From the NCBI RefSeq assembly GCF_046546515.1, contig NZ_JBKHKJ010000023.1:23587-87586 (forward strand): a stretch of DNA of 64,000 bases, given 5' to 3'. The notes under the pieces were generated by a model. It saw only the letters and a list, made by a program, of their open reading frames with translations. It was not told where the DNA came from and searched no databases. The first letter of the stretch is position 1. Each line of letters opens with the position of its first letter. Source of the stretch: Parasediminibacterium sp046546515 (lineage in GTDB: Bacteria; Bacteroidota; Bacteroidia; Chitinophagales; Chitinophagaceae). The translations under genes were made by a program, and so were the position numbers. Positions 16,770 to 24,399 of this stretch are shown piece after piece.

Positions 16770-17630
16770 TTATTTTGCTAACCCTGACCTTAACTTTTCT
16801 GTTGTTTGGATGGGCAGTTCAGTAGAGATGGCAATTAGGTTATTATTTGCACCGTTAATTATTAATTTCCTTGCTATTTCTTCCTTTAACTTAAATTCTG
16901 CTTCCGTTTGCAATGAATAAAGCTCACTCGCTTTTAGGTGCAAGCTATCAAGGTAACGGTTGTAGCTATATTGGTCACTTTTTGGTAGCCTCATTATATC
17001 TAGTACTTCCCCAGCCTCTTTTAAGCCCTTGGCCTTGAAATTATCTTTTACTTCGCTGTTTTTTAAAAAATAAACCCATTCGTCCAGCGTGTCTTTAGCT
17101 ATATCGTTGAACTGGTTTACTTTTAAAATATAAAATTCTGGGAAAATATCAGCAACTTCATCTTTTAGAAAGGTGCTTTTTTGTTTGTCAGACAATCCCA
17201 ATAAATCATTTTGGTGCAAGCCCCTAAAGTTTGTCCTGCCCTTGTAAATATAGTCTTGCCCTTGTCCAAGGTCGAAATAAACGATATTAATGGAAATTAC
17301 TTTCTTTATTTCTGAATAACGCTGCCCAAGCTTTAAATTTTCTGAAATGCTTTTTGAAACACCATAAGCCATCCTATGAAAATAATCTATTTCATAAGTG
17401 CTTTGTATTTCGATGATAATCAATTCGTTTTTAGCGTTCAAGGTAAATATATCTACTCTGTTATATTTGTCTTCGTCAGTGTCTTTATTGCTTTCGCTTT
17501 CTAGTATTTGTTCTATTTTGATTGTGTCAAACAACAACTCACTCAAAAAGCCTTCCAGCACAACAAAATTCGATTTATTTCTTAGCAGCCTTTTAATAGC
17601 CCAATCAAATCTTATTAATTTCTTGCTCAT
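16770..17630 (-). CDS. PD-(D/E)XK nuclease family protein, Rpn/transposase-like
   Basis: This 286-aa member of the PDDEXK_2 group is related to the Rpn (YhgA-like) nucleases that are often annotated as transposases. The N-terminus RFDWAIKRLLRNKSNFVVLEGFL is the family signature. The catalytic core reads NRVDIFTLNAKNELIIIEIQ, giving Asp60, Glu74 and Gln76. The C-terminal half is helical. Rpn proteins cleave DNA and can promote RecA-independent recombination in E. coli, and some act as toxins with internal short products. No terminal repeats flank it, so it is not a mobile element here. It is AT-rich and probably an accessory gene. Confidence 0.8.
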   Translation of the reverse strand: MSKKLIRFDWAIKRLLRNKSNFVVLEGFLSELLFDTIKIEQILESESNKDTDEDKYNRVDIFTLNAKNELIIIEIQSTYEIDYFHRMAYGVSKSISENLKLGQRYSEIKKVISINIVYFDLGQGQDYIYKGRTNFRGLHQNDLLGLSDKQKSTFLKDEVADIFPEFYILKVNQFNDIAKDTLDEWVYFLKNSEVKDNFKAKGLKEAGEVLDIMRLPKSDQYSYNRYLDSLHLKASELYSLQTEAEFKLKEEIARKLIINGANNNLIAISTELPIQTTEKLRSGLAK

Positions 17631-17662
17631 TTGTATGTGAAGGTAAATAAAAAAACATCTTC

Positions 17663-18568
17663 CTACTTGTCCCCATTCAATATAACAGGTGTTTTTCCGT
17701 TGCCCATTACAATAACCTTGCTGTTGGGCGAAGTTACCAAACCTTTCATTACTTGTATTTGTTCATATTGCAACTGCTTGTCGGTAAGGCCAGAACTCAT
17801 GATGCGCTGGTAGTCGGCAATACCCTGGGCCTCCACGCGCTTGCGTTCCGCTTCTTGTTTTTCTTTTTGAAGCACAAATTCCATTTTCTGGGCATCTTGC
17901 TCCGCCTTTATCTTTTCCTCGATGGATGTTTTTACCATGGCTGGCAAGGAAATATTGCGCACCAACAATTGCTCCAATACCAAGCCACGCTGTTTAAAGC
18001 TTTCCTCAATGCTTTTGTATATCCTTGCTTGAAACTCGTCACGCTTGGTGCTGTACAAATCTACTGCTGAATAGTAAACAGCATTGTCCCTTATTTTGGT
18101 ACGGGTGAGGGGGCGAACAATTTTTTCTTTGTAGTCCAAGCCTGTTTCCCGCACAATATTGGGCGCCTCGGTTGACAATACCCTGTACAAAACAGTCAAA
18201 TCAATTACTACTTCCAACCCATCGGCTGTCAATGCCCTGATGGCATCGTCGCCAACTTGGTCGCCTTCGTTGTGCACGGCGCTCATAGTATAGTTCTGGG
18301 TCCTTACATCCATTTTGCTTACTTCCATCAATGGGTTCACCACGTTCAGCCCGCTGTACAAGACATCGTTCTGCACTTTGCCAAACAACGATTTCACGCC
18401 TACTTCCCCTGCGTTAATTTGCTTTACACAAGCTGTAAAAAAGCCAAGCAACACAAGTACTATACCCAATATGCGTATGCCGCCAGCAAATTGGGCAAAT
18501 GGCGTGTTTGATTTTTTAAGGGAGAATGCGGCTGCGAAAACAATAATGCCAAGTACAATGAGGAACAT
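17663..18568 (-). CDS. SPFH/prohibitin-like membrane protein
   Basis: This 301-aa protein has two N-terminal hydrophobic segments (about 1-17 and 29-47), then an SPFH/Band 7 domain (about 48-215) with VKSLFGKVQNDVLYSGLNVV and VVIDLTVLYRV. A coiled-coil follows, rich in E, K and A (about 215-260, QDAQKMEFVLQKEKQEAERK). Prohibitin-type SPFH proteins form large ring assemblies at the inner membrane and modulate proteases such as FtsH. No nfeD-like partner is adjacent. It lies downstream of the glycosyltransferase gene with a 171-bp gap that holds a junction repeat, so co-transcription is uncertain. Confidence 0.88.
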   Translation of the reverse strand: MFLIVLGIIVFAAAFSLKKSNTPFAQFAGGIRILGIVLVLLGFFTACVKQINAGEVGVKSLFGKVQNDVLYSGLNVVNPLMEVSKMDVRTQNYTMSAVHNEGDQVGDDAIRALTADGLEVVIDLTVLYRVLSTEAPNIVRETGLDYKEKIVRPLTRTKIRDNAVYYSAVDLYSTKRDEFQARIYKSIEESFKQRGLVLEQLLVRNISLPAMVKTSIEEKIKAEQDAQKMEFVLQKEKQEAERKRVEAQGIADYQRIMSSGLTDKQLQYEQIQVMKGLVTSPNSKVIVMGNGKTPVILNGDK

Positions 18569-18605
18569 CGTTTTTGTTTTAAAAGTGAAAGGTGAGTGTA
18601 AAGGT

Positions 18606-18655
18606 ATAGCTAGTTGTGAATTATGAATTATAAATTATGAGTTGCAGGTTGTAAG
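18606..18655. repeat. AATTATGAATTATAAATTATGAG quasi-tandem repeat
   Basis: Seven- to eight-bp AATTATG words lie between the SPFH gene and the GT4 gene, followed by a GTTGCAGGTTGTAAGT stretch. The same dialect is found at 27228-27254 and 34822-34852. Confidence 0.6.
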
Positions 18656-18739
18656 TAGTCTGTTGCAAAAAAAAGAAAGCTGACCGCTATGTTGCCCAAA
18701 AGGTAAAATAGTACAAACTCTATATGGCAAGAAGAATAC

Positions 18740-19885
18740 CTACACTTTGGCAAGCCTAACAATCGTATCAACCAATATTTTCCAGCTATACTTTAATTTT
18801 TCTGTTTGTAAATGCGGTAGAAAATGTGCTTCCCCCAATTGGTATAGCTCCTCTATTTTGGCAGCAATGGCTTCTGGGTTGGGTTCTGCCACCAAGCCTA
18901 CTTTTCCATCAGGAACCAATGCCGGCAGACCGCCAACATTGGTAACTAGCATAGGCTTTTCAAAATGGTAGGAGAGGGGTGTAACCCCGCTTTGGGTAGC
19001 ATTGCGGTAAGGCTGTATTACAAAATCGGCTGCACTTAAATAAAACCGTACTTCACTGTCCGATATAAAATCGGTTCTTAATATTAACTGGTCTTCAATA
19101 GCAAGTTCTTTTATCAGGTCGTCATACAGCTTCCTATCCTCATAATACTCGCCAGCCACTAGCAGCTTGCAGCCTTTAAACTGGCCATTTTGCTGGTGGG
19201 CTTTTAAAATTTGCATGGCTTGCAGTAATAAATCCAGCCCTTTGTATTTCCTGATAAAGCCAAAAAACAAAATTACATTTTCCTCGGCAGGGATGCCTAA
19301 ATGTTGCCTTGCTTCAGCTTTTGGCAAGCCTTCGCCAAAATTGTCGTAAAGGGGGTGTACAATTTGTTGGGCTGGTTTTTTGGCGAACGTTTTTAAATCG
19401 GCCAAGACCTTTTCACTCATGGTTACAAAAGCATCCACCGTTTTAAAGCAATATTTGGTAAACAGGGTGTCTCCTGGCCTCTTTTCATGCGGTATTACAT
19501 TGTCGGCAATGGCAACAACCTTGGTTGTTTTATTCAACTTTGCACAACGTAAAATAGTGCCTAAGCATGGCCCCATGAAGGGCAGCCAGTAACGGATAAC
19601 AATAATAGCAGGTTTACGCTTTCGCAATTCATTGCCCACTTTTAGCCAGTTTAATGGGTTTACAGAGTTGATACAAACTTTAATATTGATGTCTGTGGGC
19701 TTGGGTTCAGACGAGTATTGCGTAGTACCCGGAAATAAAAAGCCTGGGTATTGCAGCGAGAATGTATAAATGGTTGTATCAAATCCTTGCTGCTGGAACT
19801 GGCGCGCAAGGCGTTCGTCAAACGAAGCCAAACCACCACGGAGCGGGTGCGCAGGGCCAATAATAATCACTTGTTGTTGCTTCAT
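18740..19885 (-). CDS. GT4 family glycosyltransferase
   Basis: This 381-aa GT-B fold retaining glycosyltransferase has an N-terminal acceptor domain beginning IIIGPAHPLRGGLASFDERLA and a C-terminal donor domain with ILFFGFIRKYKGLDLLLQAM, KLLVAGEYYED and FVIQPYRNATQSGVTPLSYH. The motif FEKPMLVTNVGGLP lies at the nucleotide-sugar site. It probably adds a sugar during surface polysaccharide or glycolipid assembly at the cytoplasmic membrane face. Its ATG overlaps the stop codon of the vapC-like gene (ATGA), so translation of the two is likely coupled. The donor and acceptor cannot be inferred. Confidence 0.9.
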   Translation of the reverse strand: MKQQQVIIIGPAHPLRGGLASFDERLARQFQQQGFDTTIYTFSLQYPGFLFPGTTQYSSEPKPTDINIKVCINSVNPLNWLKVGNELRKRKPAIIVIRYWLPFMGPCLGTILRCAKLNKTTKVVAIADNVIPHEKRPGDTLFTKYCFKTVDAFVTMSEKVLADLKTFAKKPAQQIVHPLYDNFGEGLPKAEARQHLGIPAEENVILFFGFIRKYKGLDLLLQAMQILKAHQQNGQFKGCKLLVAGEYYEDRKLYDDLIKELAIEDQLILRTDFISDSEVRFYLSAADFVIQPYRNATQSGVTPLSYHFEKPMLVTNVGGLPALVPDGKVGLVAEPNPEAIAAKIEELYQLGEAHFLPHLQTEKLKYSWKILVDTIVRLAKV

Positions 19886-20274
19886 GGTAAGTAGGAAGAT
19901 GGGGTTATTATTTGCAAGCCATCAATATAGATAAAATATTTTTCGTTGATGGTAGCAAGTGGAGTATTGTGGTGCAAAGCAGTAGCGGCTATAATCAAGT
20001 CTTTAAAATCAATTGACTTTCTTTTGGGTTTTAAAGAGCTTTGGATTTGGATAGACGTAAACATTTCCTCAGAAGTAAATGGAACAGAACTAACGTTATT
20101 GAATACAGTATCCCAAAATGGCTTTTGTAAAATAGTAGCACCTATGTATACTTCGTATTGGATAATCACTGAAACTAAAAAAGAGTCATAATCTTTAGAA
20201 AGGTAACTAAAAAAAGTATTTTCCTTGTTGGGTTTTCTAAAATAGTCAATTAGCACCGATGAATCAAGGTAAAT
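19882..20274 (-). CDS. vapC: PIN-domain toxin, VapC-like, with irregular start
   Basis: PIN-domain ribonucleases cleave tRNA or rRNA and are held in check by a VapB antitoxin. The frame upstream of the first standard start codon (GTG at 20256) reads IYLDSSVLIDYF, the usual VapC opening with the first catalytic Asp. Later motifs are QYEVYIGA and KDLIIAATALHHNTPLATIN. That opening has no ATG, GTG or TTG. An in-frame TGA sits at 20280-20278, so only TTA or ATT (20274) could start the full domain. Starting at the GTG loses the catalytic Asp. An ATG in another frame (20281) fits a 4-bp insertion (AATT) after ATGATT. The gene may be inactive. It overlaps the GT4 start by 4 bp. Confidence 0.7.
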   Translation of the reverse strand: MYLDSSVLIDYFRKPNKENTFFSYLSKDYDSFLVSVIIQYEVYIGATILQKPFWDTVFNNVSSVPFTSEEMFTSIQIQSSLKPKRKSIDFKDLIIAATALHHNTPLATINEKYFIYIDGLQIITPSSYLP

Positions 20275-20435
20275 TAATCATTTATTTTCTTCAACCATGG
20301 ATGCCTTTTTTCATATTCCTTTACTTGTTCTGGTGTCATTGTGGGGCCACTTAATAACAGTTCAATCATTGCCTTTTGCTTTTTGGTAAGGGGTTTTTTT
20401 ACCGATGTGTCTATTTTTAAAATTGTTGCTCCCAT
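20274..20435 (-). CDS. vapB: VapB-like antitoxin, 53 aa
   Basis: This short gene begins MGATILKIDTSVKKPLTKKQ and ends RHPWLKKIND. The mix of a charged middle, GPTMTPEQVKEYEKRH and a basic C-terminus is typical of small antitoxins paired with PIN toxins in Bacteroidota. It lacks an obvious AbrB or ribbon-helix-helix consensus, so I assign it from position and size. Its stop codon (20276-20274) touches the first codons of the toxin frame, the close spacing expected of a toxin-antitoxin pair. It lies 59 bp after the GT2 gene. Confidence 0.6.
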   Translation of the reverse strand: MGATILKIDTSVKKPLTKKQKAMIELLLSGPTMTPEQVKEYEKRHPWLKKIND

Positions 20436-20494
20436 TTTTACATCTTTTGCATTTCAAAATTAAGTTTTATATCGCAATTTATCAAAAATTACCT

Positions 20495-21439
20495 CTACTC
20501 AATCCCCAGCCTTTCTTCTATCAAATAATTATTCCTTTCACTGCTGTTGCGGCTTACCAGCTCTGCAATAAAACCTGTCAGGAATAATTGTATGCCTATT
20601 ACCATCACCGTTAGCCCAATATAAAAGGCAGGCTTGTTGGTGAGCGAAAACTCTTTGTCCATTAGTTTATGAGCTGACAAGTAAACGCTTACCCCAAAGC
20701 CAATCAAGAAGCAAAGCGTGCCATACAACCCAAAGAAGTGCATAGGCCGTTTGCCAAATTTATTGAGGAATGTAATGGTTGTTAAATCTAGGAAACCATT
20801 GATGAACCTTTCCCAGCCAAACTTGGTAGTGCCATATTTCCTTGCACGGTGTTCTACCACTTTCTCGCCAATTTTGCGGAAGCCTGCCCATTTGGCGAGA
20901 ACAGGTATGTAGCGGTGCATTTCGCCAAATACCTCAATGCTTTTTACTACCTTTTTCTTATAGGCTTTTAGGCCACAGTTAAAGTCGTTCAGTTGAATGC
21001 CAGAGCTTCTGCGGGCAGCAGCATTGAACAATTTGGAAGGCAGGTTCTTGGTAAATGTATTGTCGAACCTTTTTTGCTTCCAGCCGCTTACTAGGTCGTA
21101 ACCATCTTCCACAATCATCCTTCGCAATTCTGGTATTTCGTCTGGGCTATCCTGCATATCAGCATCCATGGTTATGACCACGTTCCCTTTTGCCGCTTTG
21201 AAGCCTTCGTTTAGGGCTGCACTTTTGCCATAATTGCGTTGCAATTTGATACCCTTGATATTGTTGTTTTGATGGGATATTTTTTTAATTACCTCCCAGC
21301 TATCATCTGTGCTACCATCGTCTATAAGTATTACCTCATAAGTATATTGATGTGCAGTAATTACCCTTTCTATCCATGCGCACAATTCGGGCAGCGATTC
21401 GTCTTCATTCAATAAAGGGATTACAATAGATATGTCCAT
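20495..21439 (-). CDS. GT2 family glycosyltransferase, polyprenyl-phosphate type
   Basis: This 314-aa GT-A fold enzyme has ISIVIPLLNEDESLPELCAW at the N-terminus, the DXD-like segment ITMDADMQDSPDEI (about 92-105), and two C-terminal transmembrane helices (about 235-255 and 270-295). That layout matches GtrB/DPM1-like enzymes that move a sugar to undecaprenyl phosphate on the cytoplasmic side. The product would be flipped and used for periplasmic glycan modification. Upstream neighbours on the same strand are DUF4199 and the dihydroorotase-like gene, an order I know from related Chitinophagaceae. Confidence 0.92.
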   Translation of the reverse strand: MDISIVIPLLNEDESLPELCAWIERVITAHQYTYEVILIDDGSTDDSWEVIKKISHQNNNIKGIKLQRNYGKSAALNEGFKAAKGNVVITMDADMQDSPDEIPELRRMIVEDGYDLVSGWKQKRFDNTFTKNLPSKLFNAAARRSSGIQLNDFNCGLKAYKKKVVKSIEVFGEMHRYIPVLAKWAGFRKIGEKVVEHRARKYGTTKFGWERFINGFLDLTTITFLNKFGKRPMHFFGLYGTLCFLIGFGVSVYLSAHKLMDKEFSLTNKPAFYIGLTVMVIGIQLFLTGFIAELVSRNSSERNNYLIEERLGIE

Positions 21440-21460
21440 GAACCAGTTTCTTTATAATTT

Positions 21461-21985
21461 TTATGTGCCTATTTGGTGACTATTTGCTTTTTTCTTCATC
21501 AACAACCCAATTACCGATCCAACAAATGCAGCGGCAATGCCCACTGCAAGGTTCAGCATTACCATGCCCGACATTACCATCAGGCCAATTACTTTTATCG
21601 CCATTGCCTGTTGCGCTTTTGCCTCTTCAACATTTAATTTAGTCATTTGTTGCTTAGCTTCCAGCATTCGCTGCTGGTAAAGGTCGTTTATATAACCTGG
21701 AAAAACAATATATGTAGATAAAAGCGTGTAAATAAACAAGATGCAAACCACCACCACGGCTACTTTAAAGCCATAGCCAAACTGAAAGCTAAAGGTTACA
21801 TCTTCCGGGTTGCTGTTATTACTGATAAATATCGATGTTAACACGCCCGTTGCTAGTATGCCGCTGTTTGCATACATGACCCAAGGCTGTAGTTTTTGAT
21901 GGGTTAGTTGCAGCACAATATCCAGCAGCACCAATATTGCTGCAATCACTACCCCTTTTTTTATATGTGTTTTCTGTTTGTCCAT
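21461..21985 (-). CDS. DUF4199 membrane protein
   Basis: This 174-aa protein has four hydrophobic segments (about 10-28, 38-53, 74-93 and 130-160). The last is rich in small residues (LMVMSGMVMLNLAVGIAAAF). The layout and the helix between segments 3 and 4 (QRMLEAKQQMTKLNVEEAK) match DUF4199, a Bacteroidota family of unknown function. Its last residues SHQIGT and stop codon come from the ATAGGCACATA repeat family, as in rpe. It lies 21 bp upstream of the GT2 gene, which suggests a shared transcript. Confidence 0.85.
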   Translation of the reverse strand: MDKQKTHIKKGVVIAAILVLLDIVLQLTHQKLQPWVMYANSGILATGVLTSIFISNNSNPEDVTFSFQFGYGFKVAVVVVCILFIYTLLSTYIVFPGYINDLYQQRMLEAKQQMTKLNVEEAKAQQAMAIKVIGLMVMSGMVMLNLAVGIAAAFVGSVIGLLMKKKANSHQIGT

Positions 21986-22065
21986 TAATTTATTTGTGAA
22001 TTCATAAGTGTTGCGATTTTCTTATTCCTAATTAAGCCTTTGCTTTTCTTTGCGGTTAAACTTGC

Positions 22066-23331
22066 TTATTTATTCCCATTCCACTTGCCTTTGGTGAACA
22101 CGCCTGAAATACTTCCTGTTAAAGGTATTCCTATAAATGGGCTGTTGGCACTTTTGCTTTTGTTGTTTTCTTTATTTAAAATAGTAGTGCCTGTTTTGCT
22201 GAATACTGTAAAATCGGCCATTGCACTTATTTCTATTGTAGCATCCGGCAGATTGAATAATTGTCGTGCATTTTGCCCCATCAATTTGGCCAATTTATCT
22301 TCCGGCAAATGACCAAAAAGATGGTTAACGACTGCAAAACTTGTTTGCAAGCCAATCATGCCATGGGCTGCATATTCAAACTCACAGGTTTTATTGTCCC
22401 AGTTTTGTGGCAGGTGGTGGCTGGTGATGCAGTCTATCGTTCCATTTTCCACGGCAGACCTCAAGGCCATCATGTCTGCTCTCTTTCGCAGAGGTGGGTT
22501 TAATTTTAGATTGGTGTCATAGCCTTCTAAATCCTCATCGCAAAAAAATAAGTGGTAAGGCGTAACGCTGCTAGAAATAGCCAAGCCTTCAGCTTTTGCT
22601 TCGGCTACTAATGCCGCGCTCTCTGCTGTAGAAATACCTGTTATGTGCAGTTTGCTGTTTGTATATCGCAGTAAATCAATATCCCGCTTTACAAGCATTG
22701 TTTCAGCGAGTGCGGGGATGCCGGGCAAGCCCATTTGTGTAGAAATAATACCTTCTGTCATCAAGCCAAAAGCCCCGATGCTTTTGTCAATGGGCAGTTG
22801 GATGATAGTGCCATTAAATGCGTTGATATATTGCAATGCTTTCAGCAGCAAGCCAGATGACTGCACAGGCTGCAACCCATCAGAAAAAGCAATAGCACCA
22901 CATTGCTGCATCTCGTACATTTCTGCAAGGTCTTTGCCTTCAATATTTTTAGAAATGGCACCAATAGGGTAGAGGTGCACGGGCAATTGCTTTTGCTTTT
23001 CTACTATATAAGCCACTTGGGGCTTGTTTTGCAGGCTTGGCTTAGTGTTGGGCAACACAAACACATGGGAAATGCCACCTGCAAGTGCTGCTGCTGCGCC
23101 GCTTTCTAGGCTTTCACGGTGTTCGTAGCCAGGGTCGGCAAAATCTGCAAAAATATCTACCCATCCCGGCGATATGGCTAGGTCTTGTGCTTCAATTGTT
23201 TCATCGGCTTCAGTAACAATAGCATCATCAATCATGGCTATTGTGGCATCCACCACCAAAATATCCTTTACCAGCCCTGCGAAAAGAGAATTTTTATCAG
23301 CTATTAATACCTTTTTAATCAGTAATTTCAT
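22066..23331 (-). CDS. Dihydroorotase homologue lacking the metal site
   Basis: This 421-aa protein aligns along its length with type I dihydroorotases (PyrC/PyrX): ISPGWVDIFADFADPGYEHRE near the N-terminus, FVLPNTKPSLQNK, TPYHLFFCDEDL, NPPLRKRADM, and HGMIGLQTSFAVV. The HxH metal motif and substrate Arg (HxHxRxPG) are replaced by F61-A-D63-F-A65-D-P-G. The HxxH-type motif reads HITGIS, and the catalytic DHAPH reads SHHLP (304-308). All usual zinc ligands are lost, so it should not hydrolyse dihydroorotate. Known inactive homologues (PyrC') serve as structural partners of aspartate transcarbamoylase. A second, active pyrC would then be needed elsewhere. It lies 80 bp upstream of DUF4199. Confidence 0.85.
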   Translation of the reverse strand: MKLLIKKVLIADKNSLFAGLVKDILVVDATIAMIDDAIVTEADETIEAQDLAISPGWVDIFADFADPGYEHRESLESGAAAALAGGISHVFVLPNTKPSLQNKPQVAYIVEKQKQLPVHLYPIGAISKNIEGKDLAEMYEMQQCGAIAFSDGLQPVQSSGLLLKALQYINAFNGTIIQLPIDKSIGAFGLMTEGIISTQMGLPGIPALAETMLVKRDIDLLRYTNSKLHITGISTAESAALVAEAKAEGLAISSSVTPYHLFFCDEDLEGYDTNLKLNPPLRKRADMMALRSAVENGTIDCITSHHLPQNWDNKTCEFEYAAHGMIGLQTSFAVVNHLFGHLPEDKLAKLMGQNARQLFNLPDATIEISAMADFTVFSKTGTTILNKENNKSKSANSPFIGIPLTGSISGVFTKGKWNGNK

Positions 23332-23383
23332 CGAATGCCCTAAAAATTTTGTGCAATATAAACGTAAAAAGCCGATACACGCT

Positions 23384-23391
23384 TATATTTG
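23384..23391 (+). promoter_or_regulatory. Likely -7 box of tRNA-Pro
   Basis: TATATTTG matches the Bacteroidota -7 consensus TAnnTTTG, 17 bp before the tRNA. I cannot assign a -33 box with confidence. Confidence 0.5.
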
Positions 23392-23407
23392 CTGCCCATT
23401 GCAAATT

Positions 23408-23482
23408 CGGGATGTAGCGCAGTCCGGTTAGCGTACACGTCTGGGGGGCGTGAGGTCGCTGGTTCGAATCCAGTCATCCCGA
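23408..23482 (+). tRNA. tRNA-Pro(GGG)
   Basis: The acceptor stem CGGGATG/CATCCCG is perfect, the D arm is GCGC...GCGT, the anticodon stem CACGT/GCGTG holds loop CTGGGGG (anticodon GGG), and the T arm is GCTGG-TTCGAAT-CCAGT. The discriminator base is A, and CCA is not encoded. Confidence 0.95.
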
Positions 23483-23492
23483 CAATTACCAT

Positions 23493-23530
23493 TAAAGCCT
23501 TTTAAAATCGATTGATTTTGAAAGGCTTTA
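23493..23530 (+). terminator. Terminator of tRNA-Pro
   Basis: Arms TAAAGCCTTT and AAAGGCTTTA with an inner AAAATC/GATTTT pair, followed by TTTATTTTG, 11 bp after the tRNA. Confidence 0.8.
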
Positions 23531-23795
23531 TTTATTTTGCTGCTTATGGCTATTTTGAGCTTGGTTGTATTTTAATTAGGGCAGTTTTGAAATAATGCTA
23601 CTGAATCGATAACCTTTACTTTTTTCTCAAAGTAATTCAATAAATCCGTCCGTATTATTTGAAGCGATTGCATGATTGAGTTTTATAGGCTAATTATTTT
23701 ATCTGTTGCTGCACCCTTAGTTTCTTTCCTTGCAAGTTATATTGGCTTGTTGACGGTCGCAGTACTTTACCTCAAGCATAAGCATTTTCAGGCAA
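23531..23795. other. Intergenic stretch between tRNA transcription units
   Basis: No gene, repeat or regulatory site that I can support is present. The region separates the plus-strand tRNA-Pro unit from the minus-strand tRNA pair. Confidence 0.5.
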
Positions 23796-23800
23796 AAAAA

Positions 23801-23821
23801 AACCCGCTATAAAAGCGGGTT
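23801..23821 (-). terminator. Terminator of tRNA-Leu
   Basis: On the minus strand the arms AACCCGCT and AGCGGGTT are followed by TTTTTTTT, immediately downstream of the tRNA. Confidence 0.85.
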
Positions 23822-23824
23822 ATG

Positions 23825-23910
23825 TGCCTCAGGCGGGAATCGAACCCGCACTCGAGTTGCGTCGAACAGGATTTTAAGTCCTGCGTGTCTACCAGTTCCA
23901 CCACCAAGGC
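23825..23910 (-). tRNA. tRNA-Leu(TAA)
   Basis: This is a class II tRNA of 86 nt with a long variable arm. The acceptor stem is GCCTTGG/CTGAGGC with G-U pairs, the anticodon loop is CTTAAAA (TAA), and the T arm is GCGGG-TTCGATT-CCCGC. The discriminator is A. Confidence 0.93.
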
Positions 23911-23918
23911 TGAAAAAA

Positions 23919-23944
23919 AAATTCCATCTTTTTGGATGGAATTT
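23919..23944 (-). terminator. Hairpin between tRNA-Gly and tRNA-Leu
   Basis: Arms AAATTCCATC and GATGGAATTT with a T run on the minus strand. It would end the tRNA-Gly transcript or separate the two tRNAs during processing. Confidence 0.75.
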
Positions 23945-23952
23945 TCTAAGAG

Positions 23953-24025
23953 AGCGAAAGACCAGGCTCGAACTGGCCACCTCGACCTTGGCAAGGTCGC
24001 GCTCTACCAAATGAGCTACTTTCGC
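23953..24025 (-). tRNA. tRNA-Gly(GCC)
   Basis: 73 nt. The acceptor stem GCGAAAG/CTTTCGC is perfect, the D arm is GCTC...GAGC, the anticodon stem CGACC/GGTCG holds loop TTGCCAA (anticodon GCC), and the T arm is GCCAG-TTCGAGC-CTGGT. The discriminator is U, as expected for bacterial tRNA-Gly. Confidence 0.95.
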
Positions 24026-24116
24026 ATTTTTAAGACCTTTTCGTTTGTTTTGGGAGTGCAAATATAAGTGTTGTTTTTTATCTGCAAAATTTTTCTTTAT
24101 TTTTTACTGTTTTTTT

Positions 24117-24326
24117 TTATTTGTATTCAGGAACGTATTTTGAACTGCTTTGTACTTCTACATCAGGATGCCCTTTGTAGCGTGATTGGTACAACTTGTA
24201 GCAACTGCCAAATACAAAAGATATAAAACAAAATACAGTTAAATAAAACAAGAACTTAGACGAGTTTACCCAATTTTTGGTAAAGTCTTTTTTGTTTTCT
24301 TCTTTTTCTATCAAGTGGTTGCTCAT
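24117..24326 (-). CDS. Small single-pass membrane protein
   Basis: I chose the ATG at 24326 (MSNHLIEKEENKKDF), giving 69 aa. A longer frame up to 24380 adds residues without clear support. A charged N-terminal stretch is followed by a transmembrane helix (about 25-46, FLFYLTVFCFISFVFGSCY) and a short polar tail. It resembles the many small unassigned inner-membrane proteins of Bacteroidota. I do not recognise a family. It lies between the tRNA pair and a GT2 gene on the same strand. Confidence 0.45.
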   Translation of the reverse strand: MSNHLIEKEENKKDFTKNWVNSSKFLFYLTVFCFISFVFGSCYKLYQSRYKGHPDVEVQSSSKYVPEYK

Positions 24327-24399
24327 ATATTTCTCAATTACGGTGCAAAAATAAGGCTCAAGCATATACAACGATGCCATGCTTGAAACATTTTTTTAT

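Noticed and set aside
16770..17630. IS element suggested by a transposase-like annotation
   Set aside because: The protein is of the PD-(D/E)XK Rpn group, and I found no terminal inverted repeats or target duplication around it.
23788..24067. Frames over the tRNA-Leu/tRNA-Gly region
   Set aside because: They translate tRNA genes and their terminators.
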